Assembly (NCBI GenBank): GCA_920105625.2
Contig: OV050031.1
Span: 128,410,275 to 128,474,274 of the forward strand
Direction: 5' to 3'
Length of the DNA: 64,000 nucleotides
DNA from: Clusia tigrina
Taxonomy: Eukaryota > Arthropoda > Insecta > Diptera > Clusiidae
Shown here: positions 32,254 to 46,500 of the stretch, piece by piece
Layout: each line of letters starts with the position of its first letter
Position numbering within the stretch: the stretch's first letter is position 1
Position numbers and translations under genes: made by a program
The notes under the pieces: model-generated
What the model saw: the letters and a program-made list of their open reading frames with translations, nothing else
Database searches by the model: none
Told to the model about the DNA's origin: nothing

Positions 32254-35200
32254 ATGAATTTCGTTTGTGATATTTGTCAAAAAAATTCAAACATAATTAT
32301 TCATTAAAACGACATGTGAGAAGGGAACATAATCGTGATAATCTACAATGTTTATCATGTAACCAAAAATTTAACATCCAAAGTGAATTTTTAAAACATA
32401 AACGATTAATACATCATACTAATAAAGAAACACAGCATTGTATTGTATGTGATCCACATATTCAATTAAAGCATTGGACATATCATTTACGCACAAATAC
32501 ACATAATGAAAATTGTGGTGGAAGGGTTAATAGCAATTTGAAACATATTACATCGTGTTTTAATAATCGCATTGAAACGTTTACATTTGAAAATAATGAT
32601 AAAGAAAATTTAATTCCTGAAGACTTTCTTAAGACAATCAAAAATGAAGCAACACAAATTTTAAGAAATGCGTTAGAAAAACATATAAATGTTAAATTTA
32701 ATTGTGAATTGTTTGCTAAATATATGTTGGTGAAAGATGAAGTGGAGTGCACAATAGAGCTGAAATCACATCAAACCAAAATGACAATAATACAAAAATC
32801 AACAGCAATAAATGACATTTGTAAACTTTATTCCGATCAATGTGATCTGCTATTAAAAAAAAATGAGTGAATTTCAAGAGCGTGATAGCGGTTGGACTTT
32901 AATTGAAGTATCAAATCTTGATATCAACATAAACGAATATAAACCGATAAAAGGTTCGCAATATATATGCTTACCACATTCCATATTAAAAAAACATGCG
33001 TGTGTAAATATAAAAAATTCAGACGAATATTGCTTTAAATGGGCTATAATATCAGCATTATATCCGGTCTCAAAGCATTCAAATAGATGATCATCGTATA
33101 AAATCAACCATATCAGTTCAGATATTATATATCTAGAAAATAACATCCTATTAAATTTTACTAATTTAAATTTTCCACTCTCGGTTAACAAAATTAAAGA
33201 ATTCGAATTAAGGAATCCACAAATTAGTGTAAACGTCTTTGGTTTAGATAATAATACCATTGCTGGACCATATTTCAATTCGTCAATCAATTTGTTGTTG
33301 TTGTTGGAAGATAATGAAAGATCACATTATGTATGGATTAAAAATATTTCAAGGTAAGTTAATATATAAATATATGTTAAAAAAAATAAAACACAAATTA
33401 AGAACTTTATGTAATTACAGATTAATCACAAGTCAAATAACAAAACATGACGGACAAACATACATGTGTAATAGATGCTTAATATTTTTTAACAAGGAGG
33501 ATGCACTTATTCAACATCGACAGTATTGTAATAAAATGGTTACAAAAATGCCTAAAGAAGATGATAGGGTGTTATCATTTAAGAATTTTAAAAAGCTTTT
33601 GGATGTACCTTTTGTTGTGTACGCTGATTTTGAATGTATTTTGGAGTCAGTAAATATTGAAAATTCAACAAAAGTAAAATCAGTGCAAAAGCATATTCCT
33701 TTCGCTTATAGTTATTATATTAAGTGTGATTACGATTTTAGTTTAGATATATTTAGTGGAGAAGATTCAATAAAGAACTTTTTCCAAAGTTTAGTTAAGT
33801 ATAGTTTAGACATTTATAATAATTATTTAAGTCAAGTCAAACCAATAAATTCCTTAAATCCTATTCAACAGAAACGGCAACAGGAAAATAAAATTTGTCA
33901 TATATGTGGAAATATTTTGTCTTTTGAAGATAGAGTAGCCGACCATTGTCATTTAACTGGTGAATATAGAGGACCTGCACACAACCAGTGCAATTTAGAA
34001 TATCAGATTGCTAAGTTCATTCCAATATTTTTCCATAATTTTTCGGCCTACGATTGTCATTTGTTTGTAAAGGAGCTTTCATATTTTGAAGGTGACATAA
34101 ACATTATTCCATTAAATAAGGAGTCGTATGTGTCTTTGGCAAAGAAAATTTATGTAAATGATAAAGATACAATTGAACTTCGTTTTCTCGACTCATATAG
34201 GTTTATGCCATCAAGTTTAGAGAGCTTAGCAGGTTACTTAACCGATACAGATTTAAATGTTGTAAAATCGGTCTATAATAATATATTGAATTTAATTTAA
34301 TGAAACGTAAGGGTGTATTTCCCTATGATTATCTTAATTCGATAGATCGTCTCAAGGAAACCCAATTACCGCATCGTCCAATTTTCTTTGAAAATTTTAG
34401 AAAGTTTTGTTCAAATATTTATCAGTTAGATCCTTGTCAATATTATACTACACCTGGTTTATCTTGGGATGCAATGTTGAATACAATTCAAATAAATTTA
34501 GAAATATTAACATATATTAACATGTATAATTTCATTAAGAGTGGAATTAGAGGAGGTATTGTTCAATGTAGCAAACGTCATTCCATTGCTAACAATAAAT
34601 ATGTGAGTGATTATGATCCTAAAAAAGAATCAAATTATCTAATTTATTTAGATGTTAACAATTTATATTGTTATGGTATGTCACAATATCTTCCATATGG
34701 TGGATTTGAGTGGGGTGAAGACATTAAAAATTTCGATATAAATAAAGTTAAAGATGATTCATCAATAGGTTATATACTAGAAGTTGATTTAGAATATAAA
34801 TCAACATTACATGACTATCATAATGATTTGCCATTTTGTTCAGAAAACAAGAAAAAGGGAAATATGAAACATGTTAAGCTAATAACAGATTTAAATAATA
34901 AAGAAAAATACATAATTCACTATAGAACTCTTCAACAATGTCTTAGTCATGGCTTAGTTTTGAAAAAAATTCTAAAATTCTTAAATTTAATCAATCAGAT
35001 TGGTTGAAAAAATACATTGATTTAAATAATCATCATAGAACGTTAGCAGAAACTGATTTTGTTCAAAAAATTTGCAAGTTAATGAATAATGCAGTTTATG
35101 GTAAAACTATGGATAACGTAGATAAGAGAAAAGATGTTAAATTAGTATGTGAATGGGAAAGTCCAGGTAAAAGATTAGGTGCTAGAGCTCTCATAGCAAA

Positions 35201-35878
35201 GTTTAATTATCATAGTGCACTAAAGTTTTCTGACGTCATATTGGAAATTCAAATGAATAAAGTTAGCGCTGTTTACAATAAACCAATTTATGTAGGTTTT
35301 GTGGAATTAGAGTTATCAAAATGGAAAATGTATAATTTTCATTATGATTACATAAAACCTAAATATCAACACAATATTAACTTAAACTACATGGATACTG
35401 ATTCATTTTTTTATGATATTAAGACAAATGATTTCTATGATGATATTCGTGACGATATGTATTCACATTTTGATATGTCTGCATATCCAACACAAAATGT
35501 TTTAAATTTTCCATTGGGGAACAAAAAAGTTTTAGGTATGTTTAAAGATGAATGTAATGGGAAAATAATGAAGGAATTTATTGCTTTGCGAGCAAAAATG
35601 TATTCATGTAAAAGTGATGAGGATGAAAAAGAAATTAAAAAAATCAAAGGTATAAAACATTCTTTTACAAATAAACTTACTATTGATGATTTTAGAAAGC
35701 GCTTGTTAGATAAAAATTATATTTTGATTCAATGTACATTTTTAGATCTAAGTTGCATCAGGTATATACACAACATATTTGTAAACTAGTATTAAGTTTT
35801 TTAGATGATAAGAGATTTGTAAGAGAAAATGGAGTTAAAACTTCTGCATGGGGTCACTATAAAATAAATAAACAGTGA
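32254..35878 (+). pseudogene. polB: DNA polymerase B (protein-primed, Polinton/adintovirus-like), unit 3, reference copy
   Basis: Family B polymerase of the viral/organellar protein-primed type, which replicates linear element or virus DNA. Order: C2H2 fingers (32254-32500; LQCLSCNQKF and CIVCD...H...H), an N-terminal domain with CFKWAIISALYP (32863-33090), an exon to 33353, a 67-bp intron, a C-x2-C finger (CNRC), exonuclease motif I VVYADFEC (~33615), an HNH module CHICG...DHCHLTG...RGPAHNQCN (~33890-34000), exonuclease motif II FFHNFSAYDCH, palm motif A DVNNLY (~34650), motif B NNAVYGK (~35085), motif C YMDTDS (35388-35405), and the C-terminal SAWGHYKI end. Frameshifts at the first finger, in a poly-A near 32865, near 34300, near 35000 and near 35735 break it, as does a stop at 33088. 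Exonuclease motif III is absent. Confidence 0.88.
33354..33420 (+). other. Putative intron in polymerase B, unit 3
   Basis: GTAAGT to TTACAG, 67 bp, phase 2. Confidence 0.72.
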
Positions 35879-35990
35879 AAAAAACAAAAATTTTTTAATT
35901 ATTTTAAAATTATGCTTTTTAAATAGAAATTTTATACATAAATGTCCACAATTGAAAGTGTTGAATTTTTGTTTTTGTTTATAATTATAT

Positions 35991-35994
<4 letters not shown>

Positions 35995-36054
<60 letters not shown>

Positions 36055-36085
36055 CTATATATAACTATATATAAATATATATAGT
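35995..36085 (+). repeat. (TA)n microsatellite, unit 3
   Basis: Slightly shorter than in unit 2, same position, with the same TATAACTATATATAAATATATA border. Confidence 0.95.
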
Positions 36086-36098
36086 GAATATAAACGGT

Positions 36099-36467
36099 TT
36101 GTATACATTTTCTGAAAATTATGATCTCTTACCATTATTATATTTGATGGTGTTGCTTGTGAGAATCAAAATAATATTCGCGAATACTTTTGCATGAGGA
36201 GAAATAAAAACAAATAGTTTTTACTTATGTCAAACATATACACATATACCCAAATATTTAATACATGATAATGCAAAAATGATTGTTATGTTTCGGCAGG
36301 ATGAAATGAATATGTAGCATATTTATAATGATCATGTTGGTGCTGATATGAATTAGATGAATTTCACAAAAATGTGTAATGCAACAATCAATGGAAATGA
36401 ATATGATTTTAAGTTTGATAGAAAGACAAAAGAAGATCAAAAGAAATCAATCGCATTTCTTGAGTAA
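36099..36467 (+). pseudogene. Packaging-ATPase relic, unit 3
   Basis: Same content and same stops as in unit 2, including FDGVACENQNNI, FRQDEMN and HIYNDHVGADMN. Confidence 0.63.
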
Positions 36468-37072
36468 AATCAAAGTTCAAGATACTGCTGACAGTAATGC
36501 AGATGATACTTTTTCAGTCAAGGAAGCAACACAAACTGAAATCTGTCAATATTAAAAACAAATTTAACATTTTAATTTACTTGGAAAAGAGTGGTAAACT
36601 AGTTAAATTATATGGAACACATAAATATTTAAATGGTGTAGGGAGATTTAAAACATTTTTGATGATCAAATACAAATATCAGACCAAAATTGGCCGATAA
36701 CACCCGGTTTGTTTAAATTATTATTGTATAAAACACCAATGAACTATGATGACAGTTAATTGGAAATTAAGGATATAAATGAATAAATCAAAGTTACTAG
36801 ATCATACAAATATAAACAAATAATAAAGAAATTTTTTACTGAAAAAAATCATTATTAACTCAAGTGCATGCTGGTTCTGGCCTAGGTCCCAGTCTTATGA
36901 GATTAAATACACAGAATCCCATTTACACATATTGGGATGATCCAAACGAACTGGTTGATCGGTTGTGGCTGTTAATGTCATCGCAATCAGCTGGTCACAA
37001 AAATTATAATAATGAAATAGTTTCAATTGTTGAAGAATTGAAAGAAGGCAACATAATTATATAAATATATAT
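36468..37072 (+). pseudogene. Tail-ORF relic, unit 3
   Basis: Fragments 36497-36700 and 36864-37064, the latter with YWDDPNELVDRLWLL and NNEIVSIVEELKE. Essentially identical to the unit 2 tail. Confidence 0.55.
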
Positions 37073-37926
37073 AGTAAACAAAAAATCAATTTGTTCAATC
37101 TGAGAATAGCCGTTCAAAAGTTTGGACACTATTCTAAGCAAAAACATAATGTATATGATCTGAAAAGAAAACATATTTCAAAAATATGTGGATTCAGCTT
37201 GGATAAAGGTAAGAATTTGAACCTTGAACAAAATGCGGTTCATGCCAACCTGTCTCTTTCGCACTTATTGTATTTATATATGTTCTTCTCGCTCTTACAG
37301 TGGAGTGACGTCATAGTTTTCGGTGCAAAGTAAAAGCTTTTATTTGATGACGTCATAGATAGATTGCAATCTTTCCGGTAAGCTTATTGTTTGTTTTGTC
37401 TGCTCAGCTGAGCTTGGCTGAGCTGAGCCGGGGGCAGGGCTGAGCTGAGCTTGGCTGAGCTGAGCTTTTGATGATATTAGCTGAAGAAATAGTTAGAAGG
37501 CAGCAGGAAGCCACAGCCTAGCGGCGCGTGTGCGTTATATTATTATTATTGAAATATTTTTATGTGATAAGCATTCTTATGCAAATTTTTGTGCATATGT
37601 TATTGAAAATATGTAGTTCTAACAATTAAAGTAAGAAAGACTTATTTCGATATCTTATCAATTAAGTAGCTGAGCGTTTGGCGCTGTACACCGTGTGCTG
37701 TAAGATCTACTATGTTTGGACGTTAGGGGCTGGAAGCTATGGCGCTGTGCACGGGGTGCGGGTTGTTTTCAAGATTAGTTATTAACTAAATGGGTTGTGC
37801 GTTGTAAGACCTACTAAGACGTCAGAGGTAGGTTGCAAGCTTTTGTTTGTTTTATTTATGTATGAAGAGTGGTGAATAATATGAATAATATTTATATCGA
37901 AAAGTGGTGAACAATACACAACCAAA

Positions 37927-40900
37927 ATGAATTTCGTTTGTGATATTTGTCAAAAAAATTCAAACATAATTATTCATTAAAACGACATGTGAGAAGGGAA
38001 CATAATCGTGATAATCTACAATGTTTATCATGTAACCAAAAATTTAACATCCAAAGTGAATTTTTAAAACATAAACGATTAATACATCATACTAATAAAG
38101 AAACACAGCATTGTATTGTATGTGATCCACATATTCAATTAAAGCATTGGACATATCATTTACGCACAAATACACATAATGAAAATTGTGGTGGAAGGGT
38201 TAATAGCAATTTGAAACATATTACATCGTGTTTTAATAATCGCATTGAAACGTTTACATTTGAAAATAATGATAAAGAAAATTTAATTCCTGAAGACTTT
38301 CTTAAGACAATCAAAAATGAAGCAACACAAATTTTAAGAAATGCGTTAGAAAAACATATAAATGTTAAATTTAATTGTGAATTGTTTGCTAAATATATGT
38401 TGGTGAAAGATGAAGTGGAGTGCACAATAGAGCTGAAATCACATCAAACCAAAATGACAATAATACAAAAATCAACAGCAATAAATGACATTTGTAAACT
38501 TTATTCCGATCAATGTGATCTGCTATTAAAAAAAAATGAGTGAATTTCAAGAGCGTGATAGCGGTTGGACTTTAATTGAAGTATCAAATCTTGATATCAA
38601 CATAAACGAATATAAACCGATAAAAGGTTCGCAATATATATGCTTACCACATTCCATATTAAAAAAACATGCGTGTGTAAATATAAAAAATTCAGACGAA
38701 TATTGCTTTAAATGGGCTATAATATCAGCATTATATCCGGTCTCAAAGCATTCAAATAGATGATCATCGTATAAAATCAACCATATCAGTTCAGATATTA
38801 TATATCTAGAAAATAACATCCTATTAAATTTTACTAATTTAAATTTTCCACTCTCGGTTAACAAAATTAAAGAATTCGAATTAAGGAATCCACAAATTAG
38901 TGTAAACGTCTTTGGTTTAGATAATAATACCATTGCTGGACCATATTTCAATTCGTCAATCAATTTGTTGTTGTTGTTGGAAGATAATGAAAGATCACAT
39001 TATGTATGGATTAAAAATATTTCAAGGTAAGTTAATATATAAATATATGTTAAAAAAAATAAAACATAAATTAAGAACTTTATGTAATTACAGATTAATC
39101 ACAAGTCAAATAACAAAACATGACGGACAAACATACATGTGTAATAGATGCTTAATATTTTTTAACAAGGAGGATGCACTTATTCAACATCGACAATATT
39201 GTAAGAAAATGGTTACAAAAATGCCTAAAGAAGATGATAGGGTGTTATCATTTAAGAATTTTAAAAAGCTTTTGGATGTACCTTTTGTTGTGTACGCTGA
39301 TTTTGAATGTATTTTGGAGTCAGTAAATATTGAAAATTCAACAAAAGTAAAATCAGTGCAAAAGCATATTCCTTTCGCTTATAGTTATTATATTAAGTGT
39401 GATTACGATTTTAGTTTAGATATATTTAGTGGAGAAGATTTAATAAAGAACTTTTTCCAAAGTTTAGTTAAGTATAGTTTAGACATTTATAATAATTATT
39501 TAAGTCAAGTCAAACCAATAAATTCCTTAAATCCTATTCAACAGAAACGGCAACAGGAAGATAAAATTTGTCATATATGTGGAAATATTTTGTCTTTTGA
39601 AGATAGAGTAGCCGAACATTGTCACTTAACTGGTGAATATAGAGGACCTGCACACAACCAGTGCAATTTAGAATATCAGATTGCTAAGTTCATTCCAATA
39701 TTTTTCCATAATTTTTCGGCCTACGATTGTCATTTGTTTGTAAAGGAGCTTTCATATTTTGAAGGTGACATAAACATTATTCCATTAAATAAGGAGTCGT
39801 ATGTGTCTTTGGCAAAGAAAATTTATGTAAATGATAAAGATACAATTGAACTTCGTTTTCTCGACTCATATAGGTTTATGCCATCAAGTTTAGAGAGCTT
39901 AGCAGGTTACTTAACCGATACAGATTTAAATGTTGTAAAATCGGTCTATAATAATATATTGAATTTAATTTAATGAAACGTAAGGGTGTATTTCCCTATG
40001 ATTATCTTAATTCGATAGATCGTCTCAAGGAAACCCAATTACCGCATCGTCCAATTTTCTTTGAAAATTTTAGAAAGTTTTGTTCAAATATTTATCAGTT
40101 AGATCCTTGTCAATATTATACTACACCTGGTTTATCTTGGGATGCAATGTTGAATACAATTCAAATAAATTTAGAAATATTAACATATATTAACATGTAT
40201 AATTTCATTAAGAGTGGAATTAGAGGAGGTATTGTTCAATGTAGCAAACGTCATTCCATTGCTAACAATAAATATGTGAGTGATTATGATCCTAAAAAAG
40301 AATCAAATTATCTAATTTATTTAGATGTTAACAATTTATATTGTTATGGTATGTCACAATATCTTCCATATGGTGGATTTGAGTGGGGTGAAGACATTAA
40401 AAATTTCGATATAAATAAAGTTAAAGATGATTCATCAATTGGTTATATACTAGAAGTTGATTTAGAATATAAATCAACATTACATGACTATCATAATGAT
40501 TTGCCATTTTGTTCAGAAAACAAGAAAAAGGGAAATATGAAACATGTTAAGCTAATAACAGATTTAAATAATAAAGAAAAATACATAATTCACTATAGAA
40601 CTCTTCAACAATGTCTTAGTCATGGCTTAGTTTTGAAAAAAATTCTAAAATTCTTAAATTTAATCAATCAGATTGGTTGAAAAAATACATTGATTTAAAT
40701 AATCATCATAGAACGTTAGCAGAAACTGATTTTGTTCAAAAAATTTGCAAGTTAATGAATAATGCAGTTTATGGTAAAACTATGGATAACGTAGATAAGA
40801 GAAAAGATGTTAAATTAGTATGTGAATGGGAAAGTCCAGGTAAAAGATTAGGTGCTAGAGCTCTCATAGCAAAGTTTAATTATCATAGTGCACTAAAGTT

Positions 40901-41551
40901 TTCTGACGTCATATTGGAAATTCAAATGAATAAAGTTAGCGCTGTTTACAATAAACCAATTTATGTTGGTTTTGTGGAATTAGAGTTATCAAAATGGAAA
41001 ATGTATAATTTTCATTATGATTACATAAAACCTAAATATCAACACAATATTAACTTAAACTACATGGATACTGATTCATTTTTTTATGATATTAAGACAA
41101 ATGATTTCTATGATGATATTCGTGACGATATGTATTCACATTTTGATATGTCTGCATATCCAACACAAAATGTTTTAAATTTTCCATTGGGGAACAAAAA
41201 AGTTTTAGGTATGTTTAAAGATGAATGTAATGGGAAAATAATGAAGGAATTTATTGCTTTGCGAGCAAAAATGTATTCATGTAAAAGTGATGAGGATGAA
41301 AAAGAAATTAAAAAAATCAAAGGTATAAAACATTCTTTTACAAATAAACTTACTATTGATGATTTTAGAAAGCGCTTGTTAGATAAAAATTATATTTTGA
41401 TTCAATGTACATTTTTAGATCTAAGTTGCATCAGGTATATACACAACATATTTGTAAACTAGTATTAAGTTTTTTAGATGATAAGAGATTTGTAAGAGAA
41501 AATGGAGTTAAAACTTCTGCATGGGGTCACTATAAAATAAATAAACAGTGA
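37927..41551 (+). pseudogene. polB: DNA polymerase B, unit 4
   Basis: Fragments 37947-38543, 38536-38763, an exon to 39026, 39094-39973, 39973-40680, 40677-41462 and the end at 41549-41551. Shared frameshifts as in unit 3. Private changes include Asp to Glu in the HNH module (EHCHLTG, GAA at 39614-39616), Lys for Asn after the zinc-binding region, and Leu for Ser in GEDLIKN. The palm motifs are intact. Confidence 0.86.
39027..39093 (+). other. Putative intron in polymerase B, unit 4
   Basis: GTAAGT to TTACAG, 67 bp, phase 2. Confidence 0.72.
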
Positions 41552-41663
41552 AAAAAACAAATATTTTTTAATTATTTTAAAATTATGCTTTTTAAATAGA
41601 AATTTTATACATAAATGTCCACAATTGAAAGTGTTGAATTTTTGTTTTTGTTTATAATTATAT

Positions 41664-41667
<4 letters not shown>

Positions 41668-41735
<68 letters not shown>

Positions 41736-41765
41736 CTATATATAACTATATATAAATATATATAG
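41668..41765 (+). repeat. (TA)n microsatellite, unit 4
   Basis: The longest pure TA run of the four units (about 66 bp), same border sequences. Confidence 0.95.
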
Positions 41766-41779
41766 TGAATATAAACGGT

Positions 41780-42148
41780 TTGTATACATTTTCTGAAAAT
41801 TATGATCTCTTACCATTATTATATTTGATGGTGTTGCTTGTGAGAATCAAAATAATATTCGCGAATACTTTTGCATGAGGAGAAATAAAAACAAATAGTT
41901 TTTACTTATGTCAAACATATACACATATACCCAAATATTTAATACATGATAATGCAAAAATGATTGTTATGTTTCGGCAGGATGAAATGAATATGTAGCA
42001 TATTTATAATGATCATGTTGGTGCTGATATGAATTAGATGAATTTCACAAAAATGTGTAATGCAACAATCAATGGAAATGAATATGATTTTAAGTTTGAT
42101 AGAAAGACAAAAGAAGATCAAAAGAAATCAATCGCATTTCTTGAGTAA
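41780..42148 (+). pseudogene. Packaging-ATPase relic, unit 4
   Basis: Same frame fragments and stops as units 2 and 3; ends with TAA at 42146-42148. Confidence 0.63.
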
Positions 42149-42752
42149 AATCAAAGTTCAAGATACTGCTGACAGTAATGCAGATGATACTTTTTCAGTC
42201 AAGGAAGCAACACAAACTGAAATCTGTCAATATTAAAAACAAATTTAACATTTTAATTTACTTGGAAAAGAGTGGTAAACTAGTTAAATTATATGGAACA
42301 CATAAATATTTAAATGGTGTAGGGAGATTTAAAACATTTTTGATGATCAAATACAAATATCAGACCAAAATTGGCCGATAACACCCGGTTTGTTTGAGTT
42401 ATTATTGTATAAAACACCAATGAACTATGATGATAGTTAATTGGAAATTAAGGATATAAATGAATAAATCAAAGTTACTAGATCATAGAAATATAAACAA
42501 ATAATAAAGAAATTATTTACTGCAAAAAATCATTATTAACTCAAGTGCATGATGGTTCTGGTCTAGGTCCCAATCTTATGAGATTAAATACACAGAATCC
42601 CATTTACACATATTGGGATGATCCAAACGAACTGGTTGATCGGTTGTGGCTGTTAATGTCATCGCAATCAGCTGGTCACAAAAATTATAAAATGAAATAG
42701 TTTCAATTGTTGAAGAATTGAAAGAAGGCAACATAATTATATAAATATATAT
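42149..42752 (+). pseudogene. Tail-ORF relic, unit 4
   Basis: Fragment 42178-42381 as in other units, then the YWDDPNELVDRLWLL segment near 42600-42650 in the variant form with GPNLMRL and a downstream frame break (AAAATTATAAAATG), as at 25361-25793. Confidence 0.55.
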
Positions 42753-43540
42753 AGTAAACAAAAAATCAATTTGTTCAATCTGAGATTAGCCGTTCAAAAG
42801 TTTGGACACTATTCTAAGCAAAAACAAAATGTATATGATCTGAAAAGAAAACATATTTCAAAAATATGTGGATTCAGCTTGGATAAAGGTAAGAATTTGA
42901 ACCTTGAACAAAATGCGGTTCATGCCAACCTGTCTCTTTCGCACTTATTGTATTTATATATGTTCTTCTCGCTCTTACAGTGGAGTGACGTCATAGTTTT
43001 CGGTGCAAAGTAAAAGCTTTTATTTGATGACGTCATAGATAGATTGCAATCTTTCCGGTAAGCTTATTGTTTGTTTTGAAATAGAAATAGTTAGAAGGCA
43101 GCAGGAAGCCACAGCCTAGCGGCGCGTGTGCGTTATATTATTATTATTGAAATATTTTTATGTGATAAGAGCTCAGGCGTCCGAATGTTCTTATGCAAAT
43201 TTTTGTGCATATGTTATTGAAAATATGTAGTTCTAACAATTAAAGTAAGAAAGACTTATTTCGATATCTTATCAATTAAGTAGCTGAGCGTTTGGCGCTG
43301 TACACCGTGTGCTGTAAGATCTACTATGTTTGGACGTTAGGGGCTGGAAGCTATGGCGCTGTGCACGGGGTGCGGGTTGTTTTCAAGATTAGTTATTAAC
43401 TAAATGGGTTGTGCGTTGTAAGACCTACTAAGACGTCAGAGGTAGGTTGCAAGCTTTTGTTTGTTTTATTTATGTATGAAGAGTGGTGAATAATATGAAT
43501 AATATTTATATCGAAAAGTGGTGAACAATACACAACCAAA

Positions 43541-46500
43541 ATGAATTTCGTTTGTGATATTTGTCAAAAAAATTCAAACATAATTATTCATTAAAACGAC
43601 ATGTGAGAAGGGAACATAATCGTGATAATCTACAATGTTTATCATGTAACCAAAAATTTAACATCCAAAGTGAATTTTTAAAACATAAACGATTAATACA
43701 TCATACTAATAAAGAAACACAGCATTGTATTGTATGTGATCCACATATTCAATTAAAGCATTGGACATATCATTTACGCACAAATACACATAATGAAAAT
43801 TGTGGTGGAAGGGTTAATAGCAATTTGAAACATATTACATCGTGTTTTAATAATCGCATTGAAACGTTTACATTTGAAAATAATGATAAAGAAAATTTAA
43901 TTCCTGAAGACTTTCTTAAGACAATCAAAAATGAAGCAACACAAATTTTAAGAAATGCGTTAGAAAAACATATAAATATTAAATTTAATTGTGAATTGTT
44001 TGCTAAATATATGTTGGTGAAAGATGAAGTGGAGTGCACAATAGAGCTGAAATCACATCAAACCAAAATGACAATAATACAAAAATCAACAGCAATAAAT
44101 GACATTTGTAAACTTTATTCCGATCAATGTGATCTGCTATTAAAAAAAAATGAGTGAATTTCAAGAGCGTGATAGCGGTTGGACTTTAATTGAAGTATCA
44201 CATCTTGATATCAACATAAACGAATATAAACCGATAAAAGGTTCGCAATATATATGCTTACCACATTCCATATTAAAAAAACATGCGTGTGTAAATATAA
44301 AAAATTCAGACGAATATTGCTTTAAATGGGCTATAATATCAGCATTATATCCGGTCTCAAAGCATTCAAATAGATGATCATCGTATAAAATCAACCATAT
44401 CAGTTCAGATATTATATATCTAGAAAATAACATCCTATTAAATTTTACTAATTTAAATTTTCCACTCTCGGTTAACAAAATTAAAGAATTCGAATTAAGG
44501 AATCCACAAATTAGTGTAAACGTCTTTGGTTTAGATAATAATACCATTGCTGGACCATATTTCAATTCGTCAATCAATTTGTTGTTGTTGTTGGAAGATA
44601 ATGAAAGATCACATTATGTATGGATTAAAAATATTTCAAGGTAAGTTAATATATAAATATATGTTAAAAAAAATAAAACACAAATTAAGAACTTTATGTA
44701 ATTACAGATTAATCACAAGTCAAATAACAAAACATGACGGACAAACATACATGTGTAATAGATGCTTAATATTTTTTAACAAGGAGGATGCACTTATTCA
44801 ACATCGACAGTATTGTAATAAAATGGTTACAAAAATGCCTAAAGAAGATGATAGGGTGTTATCATTTAAGAATTTTAAAAAGCTTTTGGATGTACCTTTT
44901 GTTGTGTACGCTGATTTTGAATGTATTTTGGAGTCAGTAAATATTGAAAATTCAACAAAAGTAAAATCAGTGCAAAAGCATATTCCTTTCGCTTATAGTT
45001 ATTATATTAAGTGTGATTACGATTTTAGTTTAGATATATTTAGTGGAGAAGATTCAATAAAGAACTTTTTCCAAAGTTTAGTTAAGTATAGTTTAGACAT
45101 TTATAATAATTATTTAAGTCAAGTCAAACCAATAAATTCCTTAAATCCTATTCAACAGAAACGGCAACAGGAAGATAAAATTTGTCATATCTGTGGAAAT
45201 ATTTTGTCTTTTGAAGATAGAGTAGCCGACCATTGTCATTTAACTGGTGAATATAGAGGACCTGCACACAACCAGTGCAATTTAGAATATCAGATTGCTA
45301 AGTTCATTCCAATATTTTTCCATAATTTTTCGGCCTACGATTGTCATTTGTTTGTAAAGAAGCTTTCATCTTTTGAAGGTGACATAAACATTATTCCATT
45401 AAATAAGGAGTCGTATGTGTCTTTGGCAAAGAAAATTTATGTAAATGATAAAGATACAATTGAACTTCGTTTTCTCGACTCATATAGGTTTATGCCATCA
45501 AGTTTAGAGAGCTTAGCAGGTTACTTAACCGATACAGATTTAAATGTTGTAAAATCGGTCTATAATAATATATTGAATTTAATTTAATGAAACGTAAGGG
45601 TGTATTTCCCTATGATTATCTTAATTCGATAGATCGTCTCAAGGAAACCCAATTACCACATCGTCCAATTTTCTTTGAAAATTTTAGAAAGTTTTGTTCA
45701 AATATTTATCAGTTAGATCCTTGTCAATATTATACTACACCTGGTTTATCTTGGGATGCAATGTTGAATACAATTCAAAAAAATTTAGAAATATTAACAG
45801 ATATTAACATGTATAATTTCATTAAGAGTGGAATTAGAGGAGGTATTGTTCAATGTAGCAAACGTCATTCCATTGCTAACAATAAATATGTGAGTGATTA
45901 TGATCCTAAAAAGGAATCAAATTATCTAATTTATTTAGATGTTAACAATTTATATTGTTATGGTATGTCACAATATCTTCCATATGGTGGATTTGAGTGG
46001 GGTGAAGACATTAAAATTTTCGATATAAATAAAGTTAAAGATGATTCATCAATTGGTTATATACTAGAAGTTGATTTAGAATATAAATCAACATTACATG
46101 ACTATCATAATGATTTGCCATTTTGTTCAGAAAACAAGAAAAAGGGAAATATGAAACATGTTAAGCTAATAACAGATTTAAATAATAAAGAAAAATACAT
46201 AATTCACTATAGAACTCTTCAACAATGTCTTAGTCATGGCTTAGTTTTGAAAAAAATTCTAAAATTCTTAAATTTAATCAATCAGATTGGTTGAAAAAAT
46301 ACATTGATTTAAATAATCATCATAGAACGTTAGCAGAAACTGATTTTGTTCAAAAAATTTGCAAGTTAATGAATAATGCAGTTTATGGTAAAACTATCGA
46401 TAACGTAGATAAGAGAAAAGATGTTAAATTAGTATGTGAATGGGAAAGTCCAGGTAAAAGATTAGGTGCTAGAGCTCTCGTAGCAAAGTTTAATTATCAT

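Larger units (their letters stand above)
31384..37072 (+). repeat. Virus-like tandem unit 3
   Basis: 5689-bp copy, nearly identical to unit 4. 31402-31644 is the leader-ORF relic. 31645-32253 is upstream region with CRE-like sites and the GAGCT minisatellite at 31711-31778. The polymerase, (TA)n, ATPase relic and tail follow. Confidence 0.92.
37073..42752 (+). repeat. Virus-like tandem unit 4
   Basis: 5680 bp, nearly identical to unit 3 apart from a short deletion at 37570 in the upstream region and a longer TA tract. 37091-37333 is the leader-ORF relic. 37334-37926 is upstream region with CRE-like sites and the minisatellite at 37400-37468. Its tail (from about 42390) switches to the variant type otherwise seen only before unit 2. 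Confidence 0.92.
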
